DNA of 19,481 bases from Rhodobacteraceae bacterium UBA3069 (GCA_002366795.1 DFBX01000016.1:1-19481); one strand, 5' to 3'. Shown: positions 1 to 8,413, counted from the first letter of the stretch. The notes: generated by a model not told the origin, from the sequence alone. Numbers and translations are program-made.

Positions 1-1
1 A

Positions 2-427
2 TACACAGAAGATCCGACAATCTCGTCCTACCACATCCACACGATCCTGACGGACAACGGAATTCAGTTCGCTGAACAGCCCCGGAACAGAAACACCATC
101 TACTCTCGGCCAATGCGGTTCGACATGATCTGCGAAGCCAACGGGATTGAGCACCGACTGACCAAACCTCACCATCCCTGGACCAATGGCCAGGTCGAGC
201 GCATGAACCGCACGATCAAGGATGCAACAGTCAAACGGTACCATTATGACATCCACGAGCAGCTTCGCAGCCATCTCGCGGACTTCCTCAATGCCTACAA
301 CTTTGCACGCAGCCTCAAGACGCTGCAGGGCCTCACGCCTTACGAATTCATCTGCAAAATCTGGACATCAGAACCAGATCGATTCATCCTGAACCCGATC
401 CACCAGATGCCGGGACTGAAAACCTAG
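2..427 (+). mobile_element. IS481-type transposase, 3' part (5' end outside window)
   Basis: The frame is open from base 2 to the TAG at 425-427, about 141 residues, so the gene enters from the left edge. The product is the C-terminal part of a DDE integrase/transposase. It contains the second catalytic Asp in LTDNGIQF (bases about 47-70) and, further on, the third catalytic acidic residue in TNGQVERMNR, then the C-terminal ending NPIHQMPGLKT, which I recognise from IS481-family transposases. No frameshift or internal stop is seen in this part. The element's right terminal inverted repeat is not evident: mraY coding sequence begins on the other strand at the stop codon itself, so the right end is either extremely short or has been lost. 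Whether the element is complete on its left side cannot be seen. Family assignment is by recognition of motifs. Confidence 0.85.
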
Positions 428-1506
428 CGCACCTTCAGGGTTGCCAGTCCGATCATGGCGAGGATCAGGGCGATAATCCAGAAGCGGATGACGATTTGCG
501 GCTCGGCCCAGCCTTTCTTTTCGTAGTGGTGGTGGATCGGGGCCATCAGGAAGACGCGTTTGCCGGTGCGTTTGAAATAGAGCACCTGGATGATGACCGA
601 GAGCGCCTCGACCACGAAGAGGCCGCCGACGATGGCCAGCACGATCTCGTGCTTTGTCGCCACGGCGATGGCGCCCAATGCGCCGCCCAGGGCAAGCGAG
701 CCGGTGTCGCCCATGAAGACGGCGGCAGGGGGCGCGTTATACCACAAAAAGCCAAGGCCCCCGCCGACCACGCCGGCGGCGAAGATCAGGATCTCGCCCG
801 TGCCGGGCACATAGTGCACGTCGAGATACTCGGTGAAGTCCACGCGGCCCACCGCATAGGCGATGACGCTGAGGGTCGAGATGGCGATCATCACCGGCAT
901 GATGGCCAGCCCGTCCAGACCGTCGGTCAGGTTCACCGCGTTGGCGGCGCCGACGATGACGATGATGGCGAAGGGGATGAACAGCACGCCGAGGTTGATC
1001 AGCGTGTCCTTGAAGATGGGCAGGGCCAATTGGTAGGCCAGATCATCGGGGTGATATTGCGCCGCCCACCAGCTGGCGAGGCCCGCGATCAGGAAGCCCA
1101 GCCCAAGCCGCACCTTGCCCGAAACGCCGGCGGTGTTCTGCTTCGACACCTTGGCGTAATCGTCGGCAAAACCGATCAGCGCATAGGACATGGTGACGAA
1201 GATCACCATCCATACAAATGGGTTGTCCAGCCGCGCCCAAAGCAGGGTCGAGGTCATCAGCGCGCCGATGATCAGCAGCCCGCCCATGGTGGGCGTGCCG
1301 GCCTTGACGAAATGGCCTTCGGGGCCGTCCTCGCGAATTGGCTGCCCCTTGCCCTGACGTTTGCGCAACACGTTGATAAGGGGCGGGCCGAACAGGAAAC
1401 CGAAGATCAGCGCGGTCAGGAAAGCACCGCCCGCACGAAAGGTGATATAGCGGAACAGGTTGAAAAAATCCCCCCCGTCCGACAGCTCGGTCAGCCAATA
1501 AAGCAT
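424..1506 (-). CDS. mraY: Phospho-N-acetylmuramoyl-pentapeptide transferase MraY
   Basis: An integral membrane enzyme of 360 aa that transfers phospho-MurNAc-pentapeptide from UDP to undecaprenyl phosphate, making lipid I at the inner face of the cytoplasmic membrane. Family signatures are all present: DDY at residues 115-117, NLTDGLDG at 192-199, FMGDTGS at 264-270 with the catalytic-type Asp267, and the HHHYE loop at 325-329. About ten hydrophobic segments are visible, and the length is normal for MraY. The ATG at 1504-1506 overlaps the murF stop by one base (TAATG), indicating translational coupling. The C-terminus (GLATLKVR) looks native. Its TAG at 424-426 overlaps the transposase TAG at 425-427 on the other strand, so the next usual dcw genes (murD, ftsW) do not follow directly. 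Confidence 0.97.
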   Translation of the reverse strand: MLYWLTELSDGGDFFNLFRYITFRAGGAFLTALIFGFLFGPPLINVLRKRQGKGQPIREDGPEGHFVKAGTPTMGGLLIIGALMTSTLLWARLDNPFVWMVIFVTMSYALIGFADDYAKVSKQNTAGVSGKVRLGLGFLIAGLASWWAAQYHPDDLAYQLALPIFKDTLINLGVLFIPFAIIVIVGAANAVNLTDGLDGLAIMPVMIAISTLSVIAYAVGRVDFTEYLDVHYVPGTGEILIFAAGVVGGGLGFLWYNAPPAAVFMGDTGSLALGGALGAIAVATKHEIVLAIVGGLFVVEALSVIIQVLYFKRTGKRVFLMAPIHHHYEKKGWAEPQIVIRFWIIALILAMIGLATLKVR

Positions 1507-2951
1507 TACTCGTCCCTTTGGATTTTGGTTGGGGCGCTTTGGCCCAGTTTTCGCAGGGCGTCAACAACAAGGCTGACCTTGCTGCCCTTGGAGCCTTTGA
1601 TCAGCATGACATCGCCTGCATCGACAAGGCGGGGCGCTCGTTTGGCCATGTCTTCGGCCTGCTCCATCCAGTCGCCGCGTTTTCCATAGGGTAGTTTTTG
1701 CCAAAGAGCGTGCATGCGGGGCCCGACGCAATGCACTATGTCGATCTGCGCCAGCCATGGCAGGGTCGCGATGCCTTCGTGCAGGGCGCGCTCGTCCGGG
1801 CCAAGTTCCAGCATGTCACCCAGCACCGCGATGCGGCGGCCCTTGGCGACGCGGCCCTTGCCATCGACCACATGGGCGGCGGCCAGAACCTCTAGTGATG
1901 CGGCGATGGACGTGGGGTTGGCGTTGAACGCGTCGTCGATCAGCTCGAACGCCTGATCGTCGAAAACGGAGTCCAGCGTGATACATTCGCGCGCACCGCG
2001 GCCTGCGGGCGGAAGCCACTGCCCCAAGTCGGCGGCGGCCATGGACGGGTCAAGCCGCAGGGCATGGGCCACGGCCATCACCCCCATGCCATTGACCGCG
2101 AAATGCCGCCCAGCCGCCTGCACCTTGTACAGGACCGGACGACGCCATGCGCGCCCTTCGGCCACCGATGTATCGTCGTACAGCCGAAACGAGGTCATGC
2201 GGTGGTGGTTGCCCGCGTCTTCGCCGAAGGTGATGATGCGGGCACCGCGTGCCTTTGCGGCGGCTTCCAGGATGGGGGTGGTGGGCAGATCGCCATTGAT
2301 GACGGCCACGCCGCCCGGTTCCAGCCCGTCAAAGATCGCCGCTTTTTCATGGGCGATCCCTTCGATGTTATCAAAGGCTTCCAGGTGGGCCGGGGCGATG
2401 GTGGTGATCATCGCCACATGGGGACGGGCCATTTTGGCCAGCGGAGAAATTTCACCCGGATGGTTCATGCCGATCTCGATCACGGCGAACTGGGTGTCTT
2501 GCGGCATCCGCGCAAGGGTCAGCGGCACTCCCCAGTGGTTGTTATAGGATGCCTCTGCCGCGTGGGTGCGGCCCTGCCCCGACAGCACCGCGCGCAGCAT
2601 TTCCTTGGTCGAGGTCTTGCCGACCGATCCGGTCACCGCCACGACGCGGGCATTGGTGCGGTCGCGGGCCGCGCGACCAAGGTTTTCCAGCCCTTCCAAC
2701 ACGTCGGGCACGATCAGCAAGGGCGCATCGGGCGCGACGCCATCAGGAATGCGCGAGACAAGCGCGGCCCCCGCCCCGGCAGCCAAAGCCTGCGCCACGA
2801 AATCATGGCCGTCCCGGGCCGCCTTCAAAGCGACGAACAGATCGCCCTGCGCAAGCGTGCGGGTGTCGATCGACACGCCATCCACGGCCCAGTCGCCCTG
2901 CGCCCTGCCACCCGTTGCTTCGGCGGCTTCGGTCGACGTCCAAAGGCTCAT
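1506..2951 (-). CDS. murF: UDP-MurNAc-tripeptide:D-Ala-D-Ala ligase MurF
   Basis: A cytoplasmic ATP-dependent ligase of 481 aa that adds D-alanyl-D-alanine to UDP-MurNAc-tripeptide, the last soluble step of peptidoglycan precursor synthesis. The N-terminal substrate-binding domain contains GDLFVAL (residues 36-42). The central Mur ligase domain has the P-loop TGSVGKTS (107-114) and the NNHWGVPLT motif (137-145) typical of MurF. The C-terminal domain carries DDAFNANPTS and GDMLELG. The length is slightly above that of E. coli MurF. The ATG at 2949-2951 overlaps the murE stop in an ATGA arrangement, and its own stop overlaps the mraY start, so translation is probably coupled on both sides. It belongs to the dcw operon driven from upstream of mraZ. 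Confidence 0.96.
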   Translation of the reverse strand: MSLWTSTEAAEATGGRAQGDWAVDGVSIDTRTLAQGDLFVALKAARDGHDFVAQALAAGAGAALVSRIPDGVAPDAPLLIVPDVLEGLENLGRAARDRTNARVVAVTGSVGKTSTKEMLRAVLSGQGRTHAAEASYNNHWGVPLTLARMPQDTQFAVIEIGMNHPGEISPLAKMARPHVAMITTIAPAHLEAFDNIEGIAHEKAAIFDGLEPGGVAVINGDLPTTPILEAAAKARGARIITFGEDAGNHHRMTSFRLYDDTSVAEGRAWRRPVLYKVQAAGRHFAVNGMGVMAVAHALRLDPSMAAADLGQWLPPAGRGARECITLDSVFDDQAFELIDDAFNANPTSIAASLEVLAAAHVVDGKGRVAKGRRIAVLGDMLELGPDERALHEGIATLPWLAQIDIVHCVGPRMHALWQKLPYGKRGDWMEQAEDMAKRAPRLVDAGDVMLIKGSKGSKVSLVVDALRKLGQSAPTKIQRDE

Positions 2952-4447
2952 GCCAGCCTCCCGTCCAATGCGGCCACGGCCACGCTGGCCTGTTCCACAT
3001 CGTCAAAGGGCAGCACGTCGTCGCCGACGATCTGCCCGGTTTCATGACCCTTGCCGCAGATCAAAAGCGCATCGCCGGGGCCAAGCGCATCGACGCCGCG
3101 CAAGATCGCCTCGGCGCGGTCGCCAACCTCTTGCGCGCTGTCCATGCCAGCCTGAATGACGCCCATCATCACCGCCTGACGGATCGCGGCGGGGTCTTCG
3201 CTGCGGGGGTTGTCATCGGTGACGATCACCATGTCGGCATGTTCCGCCGCCGCCTGCCCCATCAGGGGCCGCTTGGTGCGGTCGCGGTCGCCGCCCGCGC
3301 CGACAATGGCGACAAGACGGCCCATCACATGCGGGCGCAACGCCTGAATGGCGGTGGCCACGGCATCGGGCGTATGGGCGTAATCGACGAACACCGCCGC
3401 CCCGTTGGCGCGGGTCGCGGCCAGCTGCATCCGGCCGCGCACGGTACCCAGATAAGGCAGGGTTTCGAACACGCGGTCCGCAGGCTCGCCCGCGCCGATC
3501 ACCAACCCCGCCGCCAGCAGCACGTTTTCTGCCTGGAAACCACCGATCAGCGGCAGGCGGGCCAGATGGGCGCGGCCCTCGTATTCGAACCTGATTTCCT
3601 GCCCCGTGGCGTCAAAGCGTTGCGCGGTCAGGCGCAGATGCGCGCCCTCGTGCCGGCCCACCGCGATCAGGCGTTGCCCCCGATCCGAGGCGATGGCGAC
3701 CATGTCGGCGCCGCGCGGATCGTCGATATTGATCACCGCCGCACCGGTTTCGGGCAGCACGCGGGCAAACAGCCCCGCCTTAGCGTTGAAATATTCCTCG
3801 AACGTGGCGTGGTAATCCAGGTGGTCCTGCGTGAAATTGGTGAACCCCGCGGCTTTCAGCAGCACCCCGTCCAGCCGCCGCTGCGCCAACCCGTGCGAGG
3901 ATGCCTCCATCGCGGCATGGGTCACGCCCGCATCGACGCAGGCGCGCAGGGCGCGGTGCAGGGTGATGGGTTCGGGCGTGGTGTGGTTGAGCGGCGCGTT
4001 ATACGCCCCTTCGATGCCGGTGGTGCCAAGGTTCACGGCGGCAAGGCCCAGCTCTTCCCAGATGTGGCGGGCGAAAGTGGCAACGGATGTTTTGCCATTG
4101 GTGCCGGTGACGGCGATCATCACCTCGGGCTGCGCGCCGAACCACAAGGCGGCGGTGGCGGCCAAGGCCTGTCGCGGGTCTTGCGCCACGATCAGCGCGG
4201 CATCCGATCCGCGCAGCGCGTCACGGGTGATTTCGGCCCCTTCGGCATCAGTCAGGATGGCGGCAGCGCCCTCTTCCAGCGCGCCCGCGATGAATGTCGC
4301 GCCATGGACCCGCGTGCCGGGCATGGCGGCAAAAAGGTAGCCGGATTTGACCAGGCGGTTATCGACGGCGAGGCCGGTGATCTGCGCCTCGCGCCCGCTG
4401 CGGGCGGTCAGGCCCAGTTCTGCCAGTGTCTTGACCTGCCCTGTCAT
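2948..4447 (-). CDS. murE: UDP-MurNAc-L-Ala-D-Glu:meso-DAP ligase MurE
   Basis: A cytoplasmic Mur ligase that adds the third stem-peptide residue. With the ATG at 4445-4447 the protein is 499 aa. The P-loop TGTNGKTS is at 114-121, the TTPEP segment at 156-160, the predicted carbamylated lysine in NAKAG at 223, and DNPRSEDP at 412-419. DNPR with this context is the signature of meso-diaminopimelate-adding enzymes, as expected for a Gram-negative cell wall. A longer frame exists with a TTG at 4472-4474 that overlaps the ftsI stop codon and would add nine residues (MIRKGRGAG). I preferred the ATG because the added residues look unconserved, but the overlap makes the TTG possible. The stop lies inside the murF start (ATGA). 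Confidence 0.95.
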   Translation of the reverse strand: MTGQVKTLAELGLTARSGREAQITGLAVDNRLVKSGYLFAAMPGTRVHGATFIAGALEEGAAAILTDAEGAEITRDALRGSDAALIVAQDPRQALAATAALWFGAQPEVMIAVTGTNGKTSVATFARHIWEELGLAAVNLGTTGIEGAYNAPLNHTTPEPITLHRALRACVDAGVTHAAMEASSHGLAQRRLDGVLLKAAGFTNFTQDHLDYHATFEEYFNAKAGLFARVLPETGAAVINIDDPRGADMVAIASDRGQRLIAVGRHEGAHLRLTAQRFDATGQEIRFEYEGRAHLARLPLIGGFQAENVLLAAGLVIGAGEPADRVFETLPYLGTVRGRMQLAATRANGAAVFVDYAHTPDAVATAIQALRPHVMGRLVAIVGAGGDRDRTKRPLMGQAAAEHADMVIVTDDNPRSEDPAAIRQAVMMGVIQAGMDSAQEVGDRAEAILRGVDALGPGDALLICGKGHETGQIVGDDVLPFDDVEQASVAVAALDGRLA

Positions 4448-4470
4448 GCCCGCGCCCCGCCCTTTTCGGA

Positions 4471-6255
4471 TCAATTTGATGTCAGCGTTATACCAGTCAT
4501 CATGGCGGGTTCAATCTGCGGTCTGAGGCCAAGCAGCGGCGCGACGCGGCGGATCATTTCGGCAGCCACGGGCACGGCTGTCCAACCGGCGGTGCGGCGC
4601 GGTTTATCGCCCGAGGTCTCAACCGGTTCGTCCAGCGTGACCACCAGAACGAATTTCGGATCATGCGCCGGGAACATGCTGGCAAAGGTGGCGATCACCT
4701 TGTCGTCATAGTAACCGCCGCCCATTTCCTTGGGCTTGTCGGCGGTGCCGGTCTTGCCCGCGACCTGGTATCCCTCGACCTCGCCAAAGCTGGCGGTGCC
4801 TTCGGTGACAACGGCGCGCAGCATGGCGCGGGACCGTGCGGCGGTGGCCTCGCTCATCACGCGGGGGCCATATTGCGGGCCTGCCTGCTTCAGCAGCGTG
4901 GGTTCCACCTTGGTGCCGCCATTGGCAATGGTCGCATAGGCAGAGGCAAGGTGCAGCGGCGTCGCCGACATGCCGTGCCCATAAGATATGGTCATGGTGC
5001 TGAGTTCGGACCATTTCGGCGGCAACAGGGGCCGCCCGCCGGAGGCTTCGACGATCTCCAGCGGGGTCGCTTCGAACATGCCAAGCGATTGCAGGAACTC
5101 TTTTTGGCGGCCCACGCCGATCATCTGGGCAATACGGGCCGTTCCGATGTTCGACGATTTCACAATCACGTCCGTGACCGACAACTCTTTGCCATAGTTA
5201 TGAAAATCGCGGATGCGGTGTTTCCCCCACCGCAGCGGGCCCTTGGTATCGACCATGGTATTGGGGTTCACCAACCCCAGTTCCAGCGCCTGCGCCGTTG
5301 TGAAAATCTTGAAGGTCGATCCCAGTTCATAGACGCCCTGCACCGCGCGGTTGAACAGCGGGCTGTCGGCGGCAAACCCCTTGGTCGCGGGGCGGGGCCG
5401 GTCGTTGGGGTCGAAATCGGGCAGGCTGACAAGGCTGATCACCTCGCCCGTATGCACATCCATCAGGATGGCCGTCGCGCCCTTGGCGTTCATCAGCTTC
5501 ATCCCGCCATACAGCACTTGTTCGGCGGCGGCCTGAACGGTCAGGTCCAGCGACAGTTCCAACGGCTGCGACGCCATGGCCGGATCGCGCAAGCGGTCGT
5601 CATATTTCTTTTCGATGCCAGCCACGCCGACAACCTCGGCCGCGGACACGCCCTCGCGCCCGAAAGAGGCACCGCCAAGGATATGCGCGGCGATCTTGCC
5701 ATTGGGGTAAAGCCGCATCTCGCGCGCGCCGAACAACAGGCCCGGCTCCCCGATATCATGCACGGCCTGACGCTGCTCGGGGCTGATTTTCTTTCTGATC
5801 CACAGGAACTTGCGCTTGCCGGTGAAATCTTCCAGCAGGTCTTCTTCTTCAAGGTCGGGGAAGATGCGGGCCAGTTCCGTCGCCGCGCGTCGATGGTCGA
5901 TCATATGCGGCGGCTGCGCGTAAAGCGCATAGGTTTCAAGGTTCGTCGCCAGGATGCGGCCCTTGCGGTCAAGGATGTCGGCGCGCTGCGCGACGATACG
6001 GGCCCCGGCGGCAGAGGCGCGCGGCTCTGTCGGTTCGGATGCGGCCAGCATGCCCATGCGAACCCCAACCACGGAAAACACGCCGAAAAACGCCACCGAA
6101 AGCAGCAGCAGCCGCCCCTCGGCGCGCAGGCGGGACCGGTCGCGCATATCCTCGTGACGCAGGCGGATGTTCTCGCGCTCGATCGCATCGGGGTTCTCGC
6201 CATTCCGGCGGGCCTCCAGGATGCGGGCAAGCGGGCGCAGGGGGGTGCGGATCAT
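4471..6255 (-). CDS. ftsI: Peptidoglycan transpeptidase FtsI (PBP3)
   Basis: The septal class B penicillin-binding protein, 594 aa, which cross-links peptidoglycan during division as a partner of FtsW. A short cytoplasmic N-terminus is followed by one transmembrane segment (about 48-68) and a PBP dimerisation domain (about 85-230, including RADILDRKGRILA). The transpeptidase domain has all three active-site motifs: STFK with nucleophile Ser313 and Lys316, SSN at 367-369, and KTGT at 501-504. The ATG at 6253-6255 overlaps the ftsL stop (ATGA). The stop at 4471-4473 is close to or overlaps the murE start, depending on the start chosen there. The extra charged cytoplasmic N-terminal stretch of roughly 45 residues (rich in Arg and Glu) is longer than in E. 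coli. Confidence 0.96.
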   Translation of the reverse strand: MIRTPLRPLARILEARRNGENPDAIERENIRLRHEDMRDRSRLRAEGRLLLLSVAFFGVFSVVGVRMGMLAASEPTEPRASAAGARIVAQRADILDRKGRILATNLETYALYAQPPHMIDHRRAATELARIFPDLEEEDLLEDFTGKRKFLWIRKKISPEQRQAVHDIGEPGLLFGAREMRLYPNGKIAAHILGGASFGREGVSAAEVVGVAGIEKKYDDRLRDPAMASQPLELSLDLTVQAAAEQVLYGGMKLMNAKGATAILMDVHTGEVISLVSLPDFDPNDRPRPATKGFAADSPLFNRAVQGVYELGSTFKIFTTAQALELGLVNPNTMVDTKGPLRWGKHRIRDFHNYGKELSVTDVIVKSSNIGTARIAQMIGVGRQKEFLQSLGMFEATPLEIVEASGGRPLLPPKWSELSTMTISYGHGMSATPLHLASAYATIANGGTKVEPTLLKQAGPQYGPRVMSEATAARSRAMLRAVVTEGTASFGEVEGYQVAGKTGTADKPKEMGGGYYDDKVIATFASMFPAHDPKFVLVVTLDEPVETSGDKPRRTAGWTAVPVAAEMIRRVAPLLGLRPQIEPAMMTGITLTSN

Positions 6256-6611
6256 TGGCCAGCCTCCCCGTTCATGGTCGATACCTCGACCGGATCGGTG
6301 ATCGGCAGGCGCGTGTCCATCACCGCATCGGGAAAGAACACCTGATCAATGCTACCGAATTGTTCAGGCGCAAAGGGCAGCAGGCCAAGCCGGTCGAAAT
6401 TCAACTCGGCCAGATCGCGCAGGCGGTCGGGCCGGTTCAGATAGGCCCATTCGGCCCGCAGCATGGCCAGGCGGGCGCGGGCATCACCGATGTCACGCTG
6501 CAACGCCTCGGTTCGGGCAAGTGCCTCTTGTGTCTCGTAATTTTCGCGGTAGGCCCAGAAGGCCAGCCCGATCACCGCCACTGCGGTCAGCACGAACAGA
6601 AACGTGCGCAT
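6252..6611 (-). CDS. ftsL: Cell division protein FtsL
   Basis: A small bitopic division protein of 119 aa (120 if the GTG at 6612-6614 is used). One N-terminal transmembrane helix (about residues 3-21) is followed by a helical, coiled-coil-prone periplasmic stretch (about 22-70, with ARTEALQRDIGDARARLAML), as expected for the FtsL/FtsB-type subcomplex that links FtsQ to FtsWI. FtsL sequences diverge strongly, so the call rests on topology, size and the position between rsmH and ftsI. Both starts overlap the rsmH stop: the sequence reads GTGATG, with TGA in the middle. The stop overlaps the ftsI ATG by four bases. Confidence 0.88.
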   Translation of the reverse strand: MRTFLFVLTAVAVIGLAFWAYRENYETQEALARTEALQRDIGDARARLAMLRAEWAYLNRPDRLRDLAELNFDRLGLLPFAPEQFGSIDQVFFPDAVMDTRLPITDPVEVSTMNGEAGQ

Positions 6612-7603
6612 CACCTTTTTCCCCTTACAATCGGCATCCCCAGCGCCTTGCGGTCCAGTTCCCCCACGGGCGCATCAGTGCGCAATGCCACGCGCAGCTT
6701 CGCGCTGCGCGAGCGGGGGTTTTCGGCCAGTTCCTGATCGTCAGGTCCAACGGCCTTGCGCGTCAGCACCTTCAGCGGAGCGGGCGTTTCCTCGGCCTCT
6801 GGGGCATAACGGTTGGTGCGTGCAGCCTGGCCGCCATGGGCCTGAAAGAACCGCTTGACCATCCGGTCCTCGATGGAATGGAAGGTCACAACGGCCAGCT
6901 TACCGCCGGGCTTCAGCGCGCGTTCGGCGGCCATCAGCCCCTGCGCCAGTTCCTCGTATTCGTCGTTCACCGCGATGCGCAGCGCCTGAAAGCTGCGGGT
7001 CGCCGGGTGGCTTTGGTTCGGCTTGCTGCGCGGCAGGCATTTTTCAATGATCCCTGCCAGTTGCAGCGTGGTGGTGATCGGCCCCGCCGCGCGTTCGCGC
7101 AAGATCGCACGGGCAATCCGGCGCGAGGCGCGTTCCTCGCCGTAGTGATAAAGAATATCTGCCAGTTCTTCTTCGGACAGGTCATTGACCAGATCCGCAG
7201 CAGAGGGGCCGGACTGGCTCATCCGCATGTCCAGCGGGCCTTCCTTCATGAAGGAAAAGCCCCGCTCGGCCATGTCCAGCTGCATCGAGGACACGCCAAG
7301 ATCCAGCACCACGCCATCCAGATCGGCGCCGTATTCATCAAGACGCGAAAACGTGCCCTGCACCATCTTCACACGGTCGCCATATTCCGCGGCCCATGGC
7401 GCGGCCATTTCGAACGCCAGCGGATCGCGATCGACGGCGATCACCTTGTCCGCGCCCGCATCCAGCAGGGCCCGCGTGTAACCGCCCGCGCCGAACGTTC
7501 CGTCCAGCCAGACACCCGTCACCGGTGCCACAGCTTTCAAAAGCGGGCGTAGCAGAACGGGGATATGCGGAGCATTGTCGGCGGGCGTGGCAGCAGCAGC
7601 CAT
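6611..7603 (-). CDS. rsmH: 16S rRNA (cytosine-1402-N4)-methyltransferase RsmH (MraW)
   Basis: A SAM-dependent methyltransferase of 330 aa that modifies C1402 in the decoding centre of 16S rRNA. The N-terminal HIPVLL segment (13-18) and the SAM-binding motif DGTFGAGGYT (34-43) with AVDRDP following are characteristic. DLGVSSMQLD, GPLDMRM, the AFQALRIAVNDE-type motif (here RSFQALRIAVNDE) and VTFHSIEDRMVK are also present, all hallmarks of MraW/RsmH. The ATG at 7601-7603 starts three bases after the mraZ stop, and the TGA at 6611-6613 overlaps the ftsL start. Its length is close to the family norm. It is the second gene of the dcw operon. Confidence 0.96.
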   Translation of the reverse strand: MAAAATPADNAPHIPVLLRPLLKAVAPVTGVWLDGTFGAGGYTRALLDAGADKVIAVDRDPLAFEMAAPWAAEYGDRVKMVQGTFSRLDEYGADLDGVVLDLGVSSMQLDMAERGFSFMKEGPLDMRMSQSGPSAADLVNDLSEEELADILYHYGEERASRRIARAILRERAAGPITTTLQLAGIIEKCLPRSKPNQSHPATRSFQALRIAVNDEYEELAQGLMAAERALKPGGKLAVVTFHSIEDRMVKRFFQAHGGQAARTNRYAPEAEETPAPLKVLTRKAVGPDDQELAENPRSRSAKLRVALRTDAPVGELDRKALGMPIVRGKR

Positions 7604-7606
7604 CCG

Positions 7607-8110
7607 TCACGCGCCCCCGTCGCCATCCAGAAGGGAAAGGGGGTCGAAATCCTCGGGCATCTCGGCCAGGAAAGCATCGGTCTCGGCCGCCTCGACGGCG
7701 CGATAGGTGTCAGCATTCCAGATTTCGAAATAGTCACCGGCGGCGACCATCACGGATTCACCGGTCAGGTCGATCTGCTCGCGGCGCTCCTTGGGCAGAA
7801 CGATGCGCCCATCCTTGTCGATCTCGGTTTCCCAGGACTTGCCAAGGATCAGGCGGGCCGCCTGTTTGCGCGCCTGGCCACCGCGCGGCAGTTTCTTGAT
7901 GTCCTCTTCGATCTCGCGCATCGCGTCGATCGTGTAGGCATGAAGGCAATTTTTCAGGTGGGGGCCGTAAAGCACGACCATGCGGGGGTTGGCATTCTCG
8001 GGGAGCTTCGGATCGCCCGCCTCAAGCACACGGCGAAAATCGGCCGGGATCGACATACGACCCTTACCGTCAACCTTCTGGTTGAACTCGCCTCTGAAGC
8101 TTAGGCTCAC
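7607..8110 (-). CDS. mraZ: Transcriptional regulator MraZ
   Basis: A 167-aa protein with two SpoVT/AbrB-type swapped-hairpin repeats: FNQKVDGKGRMSIP near the N-terminus and EIDKDGRIVLP around residue 100. The family forms ring-shaped oligomers and binds direct repeats near its own promoter to regulate the dcw operon. I chose the GTG at 8108-8110 because the product then begins directly with the conserved FRGEF segment. The reading frame is open further upstream to 8245, but those codons pass through the terminator hairpin at 8167-8202 and give an unconserved peptide. An AGGGA sequence lies just upstream of the GTG. The C-terminus extends about 20 acidic residues beyond the usual end. Confidence 0.92.
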   Translation of the reverse strand: MSLSFRGEFNQKVDGKGRMSIPADFRRVLEAGDPKLPENANPRMVVLYGPHLKNCLHAYTIDAMREIEEDIKKLPRGGQARKQAARLILGKSWETEIDKDGRIVLPKERREQIDLTGESVMVAAGDYFEIWNADTYRAVEAAETDAFLAEMPEDFDPLSLLDGDGGA

Positions 8111-8161
8111 GTCCCTGCGGCCCCTTTCGCCCTGCCCCGCCCAGATTTTGTGCTTGATACG

Positions 8162-8202
8162 AAAAACGGCGAATAGAGCTGCTGCCACTGCCCTATTCGC
8201 CG
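8162..8202 (-). terminator. Intrinsic terminator inside the mraZ leader
   Basis: Read on the minus strand, CGGCGAATAGGGC (8202-8190) pairs with GCTCTATTCGCCG (8179-8167). This is a 13-bp stem with a single G-U pair and a 10-nt loop, followed at once by five T (8166-8162). It faces the dcw operon and sits between the promoter at 8385-8413 and mraZ, so the whole operon depends on read-through unless a second promoter exists downstream of it. Confidence 0.88.
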
Positions 8203-8378
8203 CCCTCGTCCCGCATGTCGCGGGGTGTCCAGCTGCGCGCGCCACCTGGGGGGATGTCTGCTCGCCCGCGCGCCGGATCTCTTGGTTCGATGAAAGCGGG
8301 GTGCCTGTATGAAACCTGCTTGGGAGTTTTTTTGTTTCGGGGTCGTTTGATGCCCCTTAGTTCCCGTCCTCATCGTGT
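8162..8378 (-). ncRNA. upsM: UpsM-like small RNA / mraZ 5' leader
   Basis: A predicted transcript of about 215 nt begins near 8378, seven bases past a -10 element, and ends at a strong intrinsic terminator (8162-8202) that stands 52 nt before the mraZ start codon. No conserved reading frame lies inside. In Rhodobacter sphaeroides the abundant sRNA UpsM is made in exactly this way: partial termination in the 5' UTR of mraZ, from the promoter that serves the dcw cluster. I recall a length of about 206 nt there. The match here is by position, architecture and size; I could not align the sequences. The exact 5' end is inferred. Confidence 0.75.
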
Positions 8379-8384
8379 GAATTA

Positions 8385-8413
8385 GTTATGCTCTGGGAAT
8401 TCATGGAAATCAA
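8385..8413 (-). promoter_or_regulatory. Sigma70-like promoter of the UpsM/dcw transcript
   Basis: On the minus strand, a -35 element TTGATT (8413-8408) is followed by a 17-nt spacer and a -10 element CATAAC (8390-8385). This is the best promoter-like pair in the gap upstream of mraZ and gives a transcript ending at the terminator about 215 nt on. A GATTC/GAATC (GANTC) methylation site lies about 15 nt upstream, at 8429-8433. Assignment is by eye only. Confidence 0.6.

Noticed and set aside
2549..6345. Very long plus-strand frames opposite murE, murF and ftsI
   Set aside because: High-GC antisense shadows of genes with complete catalytic motifs. Their compositions are rich in His, Arg and Gly and show no domains.
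8111..8245. N-terminal extension of MraZ by 45 residues
   Set aside because: The extension runs through a strong intrinsic terminator hairpin and lacks any conserved sequence. The GTG at 8108-8110 gives the standard start of the family.
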